NCBI RefSeq assembly: GCF_051857545.1
Contig: NZ_JBPZHB010000003.1
Coordinates: 372,001-436,000, forward strand
Source of the DNA: Larkinella sp051857545
Lineage (GTDB): Bacteria; Bacteroidota; Bacteroidia; Cytophagales; Spirosomataceae
Length of the DNA: 64,000 bases
Reading direction: 5' to 3'
Shown in pieces: positions 35,734 to 43,747 of this stretch. The notes under the pieces are model-generated. The model had not been told where the DNA came from and did no database searches. It saw only the letters and a program-made list of their open reading frames with translations. A program made the position numbers and the translations under genes. Each line of letters opens with the position of its first letter. The stretch's first letter is position 1.

Positions 35734-35768
35734 AACGAACCCGATACCAGATTCGTATCGGGTTCGTT
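35734..35768 (+). terminator. Rho-independent terminator
   Basis: Arms AACGAACCCGATAC (35734-35747) and its complement (35755-35768) with a 7-base loop, followed by a T-rich stretch, just after the first FKBP gene. Confidence 0.85.
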
Positions 35769-35825
35769 GTTTATTAATAGAAGTTGAGTAAAAGCGTATT
35801 TAGATACACGAATGAGATGGCAGGA

Positions 35826-36716
35826 ATGAAAAATTGGCTGAAATGGAGCGTTGCTGTTTCGCTGATTGGGCTATTGATCGCACAGGTGGGCTGTGCACCG
35901 GATCCGGGCGAAGCGCTGAACGATCGCAAACGACGCGAAAACGAGGAGGAAATTAAGGCTTATATTACTCAAGAAAACCTCCCGGCCGCTAAGGATGATG
36001 CAACCGGTTTGTACCTTGCTAAGACGAAATCCGTACCGACCGGCCAGACTCCGGTAGTGGGCGACGAAGTTCGTTTCTACTTTGTACAGCGCCGTCTGGA
36101 TGGTGTTATTGTCGACAGTTCCGAAACCTTCGCCAAAAAGCCGAGTACGGTCACGATTGGAGCACCTTTGCAGGGAACGATTACGGCCCGGCTTTATAAC
36201 GGCTTGCAGTTGCTGAAAGAAGGCGAAGAAGGCATCGTATTGGCACCCTACGACCCGACCGACAACAAGAGCGGTAATTTACTCCTCCCGGCTTATACGC
36301 CCGTCCGGTACGACATTACGGTGGTCAGCGTTCGGACCGAAGAAGAACAGATTCAGGATTATCTGGTTGCCAAAGGCTTGACGGCGGCCGAAAAAACCGC
36401 TTCCGGTCTCCGGTTTCTGCTGACAAAAGCCTATCCTGATTCGGCCCTCGTGAAAGTAGGGCAATCGGTAAAAATCAAATACAAAGGTACCCTGCTGAAT
36501 GGCAATCAATTCGATGCCAATGCCGATGGGGCCGATTTCAACATCGGAACAGGTGCGGTTATTGCCGCCTGGGATGAAGCCCTGGTAAAAATGCGGGAAG
36601 GTGAAAAAGCGACGATCGTTCTGCCATCTACCATTGGGTATGGGCAGTTAGGCAAGGCTCCCATTCCTCCCTATGCTTCGCTCGCATTTGATATAGAAGT
36701 CGTTAGTGCTAAATAA
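35826..36716 (+). CDS. FKBP-type peptidyl-prolyl isomerase lipoprotein, second copy
   Basis: A 296-residue lipoprotein (signal ending IAQVGC, Cys23) with the same two-domain plan as its neighbour. The C-terminal FKBP domain reads VGQSVKIKYKGTLLNGNQFDANADGADFNIGTGAVIAAWDEALVKMREGEKATIVLPSTIGYGQLGKAPIPPYASLAFDIEVV. In it the usual GWDEG is AWDEA, and the GYG loop is kept. The start at 35826 gives the best signal peptide; an ATG at 35817 is possible. Confidence 0.9.
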   Translation: MKNWLKWSVAVSLIGLLIAQVGCAPDPGEALNDRKRRENEEEIKAYITQENLPAAKDDATGLYLAKTKSVPTGQTPVVGDEVRFYFVQRRLDGVIVDSSETFAKKPSTVTIGAPLQGTITARLYNGLQLLKEGEEGIVLAPYDPTDNKSGNLLLPAYTPVRYDITVVSVRTEEEQIQDYLVAKGLTAAEKTASGLRFLLTKAYPDSALVKVGQSVKIKYKGTLLNGNQFDANADGADFNIGTGAVIAAWDEALVKMREGEKATIVLPSTIGYGQLGKAPIPPYASLAFDIEVVSAK

Positions 36717-36732
36717 ACAATCTTTCCAGATC

Positions 36733-36768
36733 AATAGGCTGCCTTGCTAAAGGCAGCCTATTTTTTTA
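36733..36768 (+). terminator. Rho-independent terminator
   Basis: Arms AATAGGCTGCCTT (36733-36745) and its complement (36749-36761) with a 3-base loop, then seven T. Lies between the second FKBP gene and rdgB. Confidence 0.9.
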
Positions 36769-36779
36769 ACCCATTTTCT

Positions 36780-37367
36780 ATGACGCTTTGTTTCGCCACC
36801 AACAACGCCAACAAACTGGCCGAAATCGCGGCTCTGCTGGGCGACCAGTTTACATTGAAAACCTTGCAGGATATTGGCTGTTTTGAAGAAATTCCCGAAA
36901 CGCAGGACACCATTCCCGGCAATTCCCGCCAGAAAGCCGAACACGTCTGGGACCATTACCACGTCAATTGCTTTGCCGATGATTCGGGCCTGGAAGTGGA
37001 TGCGCTGGACGGCGCACCGGGCGTCCACTCGGCCTATTATGGCGGTCACCCGCGCAGCTACGAACGCAACCTGAACTTGCTGCTGACCAACCTGAAAGAC
37101 CAGACCAATCGCCGGGCGCGGTTTCGGACGGTGATCACGCTGGTCATCGATGGGCAGTATCAGTCGTTCGAGGGCGTTGCCGAAGGGCAGATTCTGACTG
37201 AGCCACGCGGCACCGGCGGGTTTGGCTACGACCCCATTTTTCAACCCGACGGTCACGATCGCACCTTTGCCGAGATGAACATGGAGGAGAAAGGCGACAT
37301 CAGCCACCGGGGAAAGGCCTTTGCCAAATTGGTGGCGTTTTTGAAAGAGTTACCCCCAAACTCCTGA
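36780..37367 (+). CDS. rdgB: XTP/dITP diphosphatase (RdgB/HAM1 family)
   Basis: House-cleaning enzyme that hydrolyses non-canonical purine triphosphates such as XTP and dITP to monophosphates. The 195-residue product has the substrate-binding start LCFATNNANKLAEIAALL (residues 3-20), the acidic metal site FADDSGLEVDALDGAPGVHSAYYGG and the C-terminal GTGGFGYDPIFQPDGHDRTFAEMNMEEKGDISHRGKAF. The ATG at 36780 matches the family start; the longer frame from 36744 begins inside the preceding terminator. Confidence 0.95.
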   Translation: MTLCFATNNANKLAEIAALLGDQFTLKTLQDIGCFEEIPETQDTIPGNSRQKAEHVWDHYHVNCFADDSGLEVDALDGAPGVHSAYYGGHPRSYERNLNLLLTNLKDQTNRRARFRTVITLVIDGQYQSFEGVAEGQILTEPRGTGGFGYDPIFQPDGHDRTFAEMNMEEKGDISHRGKAFAKLVAFLKELPPNS

Positions 37368-37392
37368 AGGGCAGGGTTGTTAGGTTCTGCGC

Positions 37393-37471
37393 TTGTTTGC
37401 CCCCCACCCCCCTAAAGGGGGAGTTTTCTCGCACTCCAAGCTCCCCCTTTAGGGGGGTGGGGGGCAAACAA
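37393..37471. repeat. Intergenic palindrome P11 (CCCCTAAAGGGG type)
   Basis: Perfect 31-base arms (37393-37423 and 37441-37471) around a 17-base loop. The arm has a G/C-rich block CCCCCCACCCCCC followed by the self-complementary word CCCCTAAAGGGG; the same word forms the inner hairpin at 50423-50525. It lies between convergent rdgB and the ppiD-like gene. Confidence 0.92.
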
Positions 37472-37507
37472 CAAAAAAGGCTTCCCGAACAGGAAGCCTT
37501 TTTTGTT
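37470..37507. terminator. Bidirectional terminator between rdgB and ppiD-like gene
   Basis: Sixteen-base arms, AACAAAAAAGGCTTCC (37470-37485) and its complement (37492-37507), with a 6-base loop. A and T runs on the two sides let it work for both converging genes. Confidence 0.88.
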
Positions 37508-37524
37508 GCTTAAGATCGATCTAA

Positions 37525-39633
37525 TCAATAGAACTTCGCCCGGCGGTCTTTCACCTTGGCGTTTTCACGAATGGCTTCGTTGATCATAAAACCGGTGCGG
37601 CTGCTGGCGTTTTGCTGAAGCTGGGTTTTATAAACCGTGTAATCGGCTACCGTTGGGGCGGGGGTAACGGAGGTGGTTTCCACGATCAGGACACCGGCAT
37701 CGCCCGCAAAAGGCTTCGACCGTTTGCCGTTTTTCAAACCGAAGATTTTACCAACGGCCACCGGATCGACACCCGCGCTTTTCAGAAAACCGTTGGCCAG
37801 GTTCAGGTCGGGGACTTCCTCGACCAGCGCACCGGCACCGTATTTTTGGGCAATTGACTCGAGGGTTCCCGACGCACTGTTCAGTTTGGCAATGATCTGT
37901 TCCGCCTTCACCTGGTTGCGAACTTTCGCGGTCAGCTCCGGACGGAAGTTGTCGATCTTCACTTCATCTTCGGACGTTTCGCCGGTCAAAACCGCCACGA
38001 CATATTGATCATCCACTTCAACCGCCGAGGATACGTCGTTGACATCCGTGTCGTCGTTGAACGCCCAGCGAACCAGTTCACGGGCGTTCCCCAGCGCATT
38101 GACGCTGGTTGAGTTTTCCGGAATCCGTTCGGCGGTGGCTACCACCAGTGTTTTGTCTTTCTTCACGTTTTCGTCAAACGCTTCCTTGGTTTGGCTTTCC
38201 GTGGCAAACTGCTCTGCTTTGCGATACACTTCATCGCGGGTTGCCTGGCTCGGGGTGATGGTTTTACCGATCGTCGAAATCCGATACAACGTATTCGTTT
38301 TCGGCTCGGTTACTTTGATGATGTGGTAGCCAAATTCGGTTTCAACCAGACGCGGAATCAAACCGGTGCCATTGAAGCCGAAAATCGCATCCTGGAACGG
38401 TTTCACCATCTGGTTGTTATTTTTGAAATATCCCAGGTCACCACCCTGCTGCGACGAACCGTCGGCGCTGTTGGCTTGGGCGAGGGCTTCAAAGCTGGCC
38501 CCTCCCTGAATTTGACGCAGAATACCTTCGGCCGTGATCCGCGCTGCGGCTTTGGCCGAATCGCTTCCGGCAGCCCGAATCAGAATGTGGCTGGCCCGAA
38601 CGGTGAAGTTGGTGTCCTTTTTAACGCCACCATACTTGTAAATGAAATACGTGTTCCCTTCTTTGTAAGGACCGTATACACCACCCGGAGCAAACGTGCC
38701 GACCGTGGCTTTCAATTGCTCGGGCATTTCGCCAAGCGTCATGTACAACGGAGCCTGAATGTCGGAGTTCATACGGGCATACGATGAATCGTTCGTGGCC
38801 GTTGCCAGACCACGGGCCAGCGCTTTAATCTGATCGTATAAAGCCGTACTGTCTTCTTTCGACGGCGCCACCGGGAAGGTTACATACTGAATCGTCCGGC
38901 TATTGATGCTCTTGTATTCGTCCTTGTGCTTGTCCAGGTATTCCTGCAACTGGGCATCGGTTATTTTCACCGTCGTATCCGGAACGGAGTAATACGGAAC
39001 CAGCAGGAACTTGGCGTTGGCACGGGTGTTCTGGGCCTGGTATTCTTTCTGGGCTTCGGCGGTTGTGACGAACGACGATAACCGCAGTAGGTTTTCGTAC
39101 TTGGTCCGGGTGCGGTCGGCGCTAAGGTTTTTCTCAAAATTGGCCCAGGCCTGTTGTTGTTCGGCGGGCAGCGTTTTGAGGCTTTTCAGGTAATTGATAA
39201 CGGTATTTTTGTCGAAAGAGCCGGTTTTGGGGTCCGTAAACGTTTGCCGGATGGCGGGGCTGATGTAGTTACCCTGCACCATATCGACCAGTTCCTCGGG
39301 CGTTACCGACAGACCGAGGGCATCGTATTCTTTCTGATAGGCAATGTCTAAAATGAACTGATTCCAGGCCTGGTCGCGGAGTTGAACCTGGTCCTGTTCG
39401 GTAGCGGGGCGACCGGTTTGTTGCTCATAAGCGGCCCGGGCTTCATCGACTTTCGCATTGAATTCCGGATACGAAATCTTTTGACCGGCAATCTCACCCA
39501 CAGTCTGGTCCTGTCCGCCAAACAGGCTTCCCGGACCGAGCAGATCACCTCCTACAATAAATAAAATCAAGCTGACGGCAATCACACCCACCGCAACGCC
39601 TGATTTTTCTCTGATCTTGTTAATTAAAGCCAT
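37525..39633 (-). CDS. PpiD/SurA-like membrane-anchored peptidyl-prolyl isomerase
   Basis: A 702-residue periplasmic folding factor. One N-terminal membrane helix (about residues 11-33, VAVGVIAVSLILFIVGGDLLG) anchors it; a SurA_N-like helical region follows (about 40-215), then a parvulin domain (about 325-430: VRASHILIRAAGSDSAKAAA...FEALAQANSADGSSQQGGDLGYFKNNNQMVKPFQDAIFGFNGTGLIPRLVETEFGYHIIKV) and a long C-terminal helical part. This is the PpiD plan. The ATG at 39633 (MALINKIREKSG) matches the family start. Confidence 0.92.
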   Translation of the reverse strand: MALINKIREKSGVAVGVIAVSLILFIVGGDLLGPGSLFGGQDQTVGEIAGQKISYPEFNAKVDEARAAYEQQTGRPATEQDQVQLRDQAWNQFILDIAYQKEYDALGLSVTPEELVDMVQGNYISPAIRQTFTDPKTGSFDKNTVINYLKSLKTLPAEQQQAWANFEKNLSADRTRTKYENLLRLSSFVTTAEAQKEYQAQNTRANAKFLLVPYYSVPDTTVKITDAQLQEYLDKHKDEYKSINSRTIQYVTFPVAPSKEDSTALYDQIKALARGLATATNDSSYARMNSDIQAPLYMTLGEMPEQLKATVGTFAPGGVYGPYKEGNTYFIYKYGGVKKDTNFTVRASHILIRAAGSDSAKAAARITAEGILRQIQGGASFEALAQANSADGSSQQGGDLGYFKNNNQMVKPFQDAIFGFNGTGLIPRLVETEFGYHIIKVTEPKTNTLYRISTIGKTITPSQATRDEVYRKAEQFATESQTKEAFDENVKKDKTLVVATAERIPENSTSVNALGNARELVRWAFNDDTDVNDVSSAVEVDDQYVVAVLTGETSEDEVKIDNFRPELTAKVRNQVKAEQIIAKLNSASGTLESIAQKYGAGALVEEVPDLNLANGFLKSAGVDPVAVGKIFGLKNGKRSKPFAGDAGVLIVETTSVTPAPTVADYTVYKTQLQQNASSRTGFMINEAIRENAKVKDRRAKFY

Positions 39634-40483
39634 TGTTAGTTTTACGCAGAAATTTGACCCGCAAAATAACACTTATTCTCACAGAAATACAAGGAGAAAA
39701 CGGGGGCGAATAGGCTGTGTTTCAAAATTAACACGGCTTAGGCCGGTGGGTTAGACACTTCTGATTAGAGTCCTTTTTTCGTAAATCTTTTGGAACGCGG
39801 GACATGAGGGTTTTGGCCGGTGTTTGCTGACGCCGACCCGGCCGGGAATTGTTGTTGGTGTTCCATCTGGCGAATGGCGAGCAGATTTGACGCGCGTCGG
39901 TCGCTTAGGGATTGATAGTCAGACGGAAAACGAAGTCTCTTTTTGCGCTACAAGGGTTGCAAGACGAAGTCTGGGAAAGCGACACCGCGGGCTGTTTTCG
40001 GAAGCAATGCCGGCGTCCTTAAAAAGAGAAAAAAAGTGAAGGTACAGCACAGGGGAAACGGGGAATTTAGCGGATTTTGGGCTGCCATCAGTTACTTTTT
40101 TACCCCGGCCTTGAGGGTATAAACGACGGTTTTATGCAGAGATTGCCGTCGTTTATACCCTGAAATCGTTTACCAAGAATGATTTTATTCCCTCCTGAAC
40201 AATAAGAGCATCCCGCCGACGTTAAGCGCGGAATGATTTGGTCAGGATTTATAAGACAGGCAGGGTTTCTACAGTGCAGGAAAAATGAAAGTGTATGAAT
40301 GTCATCAAGTTACTGATGTGACTTATTTGGCCACATAATTATTCACATTGATTGATCCGTTTTCCAGCATAATTCCAGATTATAAAGGACGGTTTAAGGA
40401 AACCAGTTGGTAGAATAACGGTTTTCTTTTGAGTATTTATTACCATATGATTTTGATAATAAAGTTTACTTTTTTGCCGCAAC
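39634..40483. other. Long intergenic region without a convincing gene
   Basis: About 850 bases upstream of the ppiD-like gene. A 71-codon open frame at 39824-40039 has no recognisable protein character. The only clear structure is palindrome P12 (40114-40161). Part of 39880-40030 has base usage like coding DNA but no conserved reading frame, so it could be a decayed gene. Confidence 0.4.
40114..40161. repeat. Intergenic palindrome P12
   Basis: Perfect 16-base arms AGGGTATAAACGACGG (40114-40129) and its complement (40146-40161) around a 16-base loop. There is no T run. Unlike the other palindromes it does not abut a gene end. Confidence 0.88.
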
Positions 40484-41350
40484 TCAAAACTGGTGAAAAG
40501 CGGCCGAAACAAATTCTAAAACCGTCGGCAAAGACGCACGCCAATAGGTCCAGGTGTGGCCGCCATCCCGAATCCGAAATTCGTGTGGAATTTCTTTTTT
40601 ACGCATGGCAATATGAACCAATGAATTTCCTTCATACAGGAAGTCGTCGTCACCGCAATCGATGTACCAGCGAACCGCTTTTTTCTGATTGTCAGGTATA
40701 GTATTGACCAGATTCAACACACTTTGGCGGTTAAAATAAGCCTGCAATTCGTCGTCCGTTGCCGTCTGGTTGGTTCGGGCCAGCCGGGTTTTGGCATCTT
40801 CGGTTGAGACTGGCCCCGTGGCTGCACTGAGCGGGCAGGCCGACGAAAACAATTCGGGGTGGTGGAGCGCGTAGGTAAAAGTACCACCGCCCCCCATCGA
40901 CAGGCCGGAAATGGCCCGAAACCGCTTTTCTGCTTTGATTCGGTAGTTTTTTTCAACAAAAGGCATTAGTTCCTCGAAGAAAAAATCTTCGTAACGCCAT
41001 TCCCCTTTTACATCATTTTCATATCCACGCCGGCCGGTATTGGCGTCCGGCATCACGATAATCATGGGGGTTGCTTTGCCCTCCGCAATGGTTCGGTCGG
41101 CAATGTGAAGGACCTCGCCGAATTGTACCCAACCCGTGTGGTCGTCGCCGGCACCGTGCAGCAGATACAGCACCGGGTAGGTTCGTTGCGAAGTTTCGTA
41201 GTCGGGGGGTAAATAGATGGCAAACTTCCGGTCACTCTTCAGAATTTTACTTTTTAATGACTGGTTGTCCAGTACTTTTCCGGTTTGGGCAACCACCAAA
41301 GCAGGCAAAACCATCAGGAACAGCAGCACCTGAAACGTAGTTTTTTTCAT
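40484..41350 (-). CDS. Exported esterase (esterase D/enterochelin esterase-like)
   Basis: A 288-residue alpha/beta-hydrolase with a signal peptide (ending LVVAQ). The oxyanion and nucleophile motifs are PVLYLLHGAGDDHTGWV and ISGLSMGGGG with Ser151; a likely acid in WYIDCGDDDFLY and His in RIRDGGHTWTYWRASL complete the triad. It belongs to the putative esterase family PF00756, whose members include feruloyl and enterochelin esterases. The substrate is unknown. The ATG at 41350 is preferred to one 42 bases upstream. Confidence 0.9.
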   Translation of the reverse strand: MKKTTFQVLLFLMVLPALVVAQTGKVLDNQSLKSKILKSDRKFAIYLPPDYETSQRTYPVLYLLHGAGDDHTGWVQFGEVLHIADRTIAEGKATPMIIVMPDANTGRRGYENDVKGEWRYEDFFFEELMPFVEKNYRIKAEKRFRAISGLSMGGGGTFTYALHHPELFSSACPLSAATGPVSTEDAKTRLARTNQTATDDELQAYFNRQSVLNLVNTIPDNQKKAVRWYIDCGDDDFLYEGNSLVHIAMRKKEIPHEFRIRDGGHTWTYWRASLPTVLEFVSAAFHQF

Positions 41351-41465
41351 ATACAGCAAGGTGTTTAGGAGTAAGTTAAAACTGTTCGTCAAAGAGCCCT
41401 TCTACTCCCGTAAAATTGCCCGGGTAGGACAGCGCCGACGAATTTCCAAGATACAACAAAGAAAT

Positions 41466-41501
41466 AAAAAAGGAACGCAAGTCGCCCTGCGTTCCTTTTT
41501 T
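41466..41501 (-). terminator. Terminator of the DUF4142 gene
   Basis: Arms AAAAAAGGAACGCA (41466-41479) and its complement (41488-41501), 8-base loop, directly after the DUF4142 stop on the minus strand. Confidence 0.87.
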
Positions 41502-41519
41502 AACCGACTTTTTGTGGCT

Positions 41520-42071
41520 TTACATCGCGTCCTGAATCGCTTTGATGGCGTCATAGTGTTTTTGCAGGGTTGGAAGGGTCTTTCCTGCGAACGCTTTTAC
41601 ATCCGGGTCTTTGGCGTTGAAAGAAGCATCTTTAAAAAGGTCAATATCTTCCTTGTGGTCATCGACCATCAGTTTAACGTATTCTTTGTCAAATTCTGCT
41701 CCCGAGAGTTTGCTTAAATCGTCCACATGTTTCTGATGATCTTCGCTCAGGGTTGCCGGTATGGTGATGTTCTTGGAGGTCGTCAGGGTTTTTAATTCCT
41801 CATTGGCTTTGGCATGATCGGAGGCCATCATGGCACCAAATTCCTTCACTTTGGGATTCACGGCTTTCTGTTCGGCGAGCTTTCCAAGTTCCACTTCCAT
41901 CATGCCCCCGCTGGCTGCTTTCACTGCAAATTCGGAATCATCTTCGGGCATATCTTTCTCGTCATTGGCTTCTTCGGCCTGTTCCGCGCTGTCCTTGTTG
42001 CTGCTACTATTACAAGCCTGGAAGGTGTACGTCCCCAATACTAACAGCAGAAATAAACTTACTTTTTTCAT
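41520..42071 (-). CDS. DUF4142 domain lipoprotein
   Basis: A 183-residue lipoprotein (lipobox TFQAC, Cys20). After an acidic linker comes a DUF4142 four-helix domain: FAVKAASGGMMEVELGKLAEQKAVNPKVKEFGAMMASDHAKANEELKTL...LSEDHQKHVDDLSKLSGAEFDKEYVKLMVDDHKEDIDLFKDAS. The conserved Asp-His pairs (SDHAKA, VDDHKE) resemble ferritin-like folds. The family is stress-related in some bacteria, but its activity is not known. Confidence 0.9.
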   Translation of the reverse strand: MKKVSLFLLLVLGTYTFQACNSSSNKDSAEQAEEANDEKDMPEDDSEFAVKAASGGMMEVELGKLAEQKAVNPKVKEFGAMMASDHAKANEELKTLTTSKNITIPATLSEDHQKHVDDLSKLSGAEFDKEYVKLMVDDHKEDIDLFKDASFNAKDPDVKAFAGKTLPTLQKHYDAIKAIQDAM

Positions 42072-42627
42072 GATCGTTGAGCTTTATTGCGTGAGATGTT
42101 TTGTTAGACTCTGACTGTAAAACTCACGATTCCGGGTAAAGTGTTTTCAATTATCCTGAATATTATCCAAAGGGCCGGAACGGGTGACCCGGAAATACGG
42201 CATCAGCGCATTCGCTTTTTGGTTTCCTATACGGAATATGAATCCTGATTTGCGGGATAATGGCCAAAATTAGTATGGTGGGAGGTTTCGCTAATTAATG
42301 AATGATCAAGTAGTGATGAAACGATAACATAATCCATGTTGAAAAAAAGCTGCGCTTTTTAAACCGTCTTTAGAGAAATTTATTCGGCCTTTTTTCGTAT
42401 TTATCCTGAAACGATCGGGTGGAACCAGTGTATTACCAGACATATATTTTGCCGGAAGAGAGACCGTTTCGTTGGGCTAATTTATCATGTGAATCGTTGA
42501 TCAGCTTCTAAATGAGATTAATTATTTATTAGAGAAGCCATTTTTAATGCCAATCGATTTAAATAAAAATGAAATAAATTAAACAGAATTGAATAGCTTT
42601 GTGGGCAAACATTTTTCAACACACCCA
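42072..42627. other. AT-rich intergenic region between divergent genes
   Basis: No gene or RNA seen. The right end (42500-42600) is very AT-rich and contains the candidate promoter of the next gene. Confidence 0.5.
42594..42601 (+). promoter_or_regulatory. Candidate -7 element for the 42628 gene
   Basis: TAGCTTTG matches the Bacteroidetes -7 consensus TAnnTTTG in an AT-rich context, 26 bases before the ATG at 42628. The -33 element is not clear. Confidence 0.35.
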
Positions 42628-43080
42628 ATGAAGGTAAAACCGAACAAAATCCGTTTCTTCTCACCGGAAGACAATACGGATGAAGCACCCAAAGTAACAC
42701 CGAAAGAGACTTCGTTTTCGACGTCTGTGACCAAAACCGGTCGCCTGGCTTTCCCCCAAAAACTAATGGAGGGATTGAGTATCGATCCCTCGAAACCCCA
42801 CTACAAAGTGGGAACGGTTAACCGTCGCAAAGGCGTAAAAGCGTTGTATTTGATTCCAACGGAAGCCGGTGATGGTGAAGCGTTTGAATTGTCCAAAACC
42901 GGTCGTGGTTATTCCATTCCCCTGAAAGGAGTCTTCCAGAAAATCGGGCTTAATTTTCAGGATCATGAATATACATTCACGATCAAACCGTATGAGTATG
43001 GTGATGGTGTATCCGGTTTCGAACTCGTTTCTGACCAGCAAACACCACGCACAGCGGCCTCTGATGAATCGGAGGAATAA
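42628..43080 (+). CDS. Small protein with two AbrB-like repeats
   Basis: A 150-residue cytoplasmic protein not matched to a named family with confidence. It contains two related segments: VTKTGRLAFPQKLMEGLSI (residues 34-52) and LSKTGRGYSIPLKGVFQKIGL (88-108). Both follow the pattern K-x-G-R ... P ... GL that is characteristic of the AbrB/MazE swapped-hairpin DNA-binding fold. This would make it a transition-state-type regulator that pairs within one chain, but this is inference from pattern only. Acidic C-terminal tail (ASDESEE). The next gene overlaps its end by 17 bases. Confidence 0.65.
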   Translation: MKVKPNKIRFFSPEDNTDEAPKVTPKETSFSTSVTKTGRLAFPQKLMEGLSIDPSKPHYKVGTVNRRKGVKALYLIPTEAGDGEAFELSKTGRGYSIPLKGVFQKIGLNFQDHEYTFTIKPYEYGDGVSGFELVSDQQTPRTAASDESEE

Positions 43081-43681
43081 GCTTCGGATGGCCGGATTGT
43101 TGTTCGCTCTTGTAGCGAACCTTTCCGGCTTTTCTCAGTCGACGTATACCCAACAGTTGTTGGCGCATCGGGAAAATTATAAAGCCGAATTCCTGAAAGC
43201 GCCGAAGAGTCCGTTAAAAAAGGAGGATTTAAAAAATCTCCGCTTCTACGACCCCGATTCTACCTATCGGGTTGAAGCCACGGTTCAGCGAACGCCCCAG
43301 GCCGAGCCGTTTGAATTGCCTACTTATGACGGTCAGAAAAAAAGCTACGTTCCATATGCCGTCCTGACGTTCCGTATTCAGGGAAAATCGCATCACCTGA
43401 CGGTTTACCGCAGCCTGCAACTGGCGCGTTTGCCCCAATACCGCGACTATTTATTTCTGCCGTTTAAAGATGCCACCAATGGCCAAAAAACCTACGGTGG
43501 CGGGCGTTACATGGACCTGCGGATGGGGGATATCAAAGACGGGAAAGTGGTGATCGATTTTAATAAAGCCTACAATCCGTCCTGTGCCTACAGCGATGGC
43601 TATGCCTGTCCGATTCCACCCAAAGACAACCATTTAGCGGTAGCGGTGGAAGCGGGGGAGAAGACGTATAAAAAACAATAG
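43064..43681 (+). CDS. DUF1684 domain exported protein
   Basis: A 205-residue protein with a signal peptide (MNRRNKLRMAGLLFALVANLSGFSQ) and the DUF1684 core: LRFYDPDSTYRVEATVQRT, VPYAVLTFRIQGKSHHLTVYRS, LFLPFKDATNGQKTYGGGRYMDLRMGD and VIDFNKAYNPSCAYSDGYACPIPPKDNHLAVAVEAGEK. The NPSCAYSDGYACPIPP block is a family hallmark. The function is unknown. The ATG at 43064 gives a positively charged n-region; an ATG at 43088 preceded by GGAGG is an alternative. Confidence 0.85.
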   Translation: MNRRNKLRMAGLLFALVANLSGFSQSTYTQQLLAHRENYKAEFLKAPKSPLKKEDLKNLRFYDPDSTYRVEATVQRTPQAEPFELPTYDGQKKSYVPYAVLTFRIQGKSHHLTVYRSLQLARLPQYRDYLFLPFKDATNGQKTYGGGRYMDLRMGDIKDGKVVIDFNKAYNPSCAYSDGYACPIPPKDNHLAVAVEAGEKTYKKQ

Positions 43682-43747
43682 CAATTGTTTGATAATAGGT
43701 TAATTCGTAGTTTGGCGGGGTTGTTTGAGTATAAATACCGTACTTGT

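Noticed and set aside
39824..40039. 71-codon open frame in the long gap
   Set aside because: No conserved protein character, odd Arg-rich composition, no start signal.
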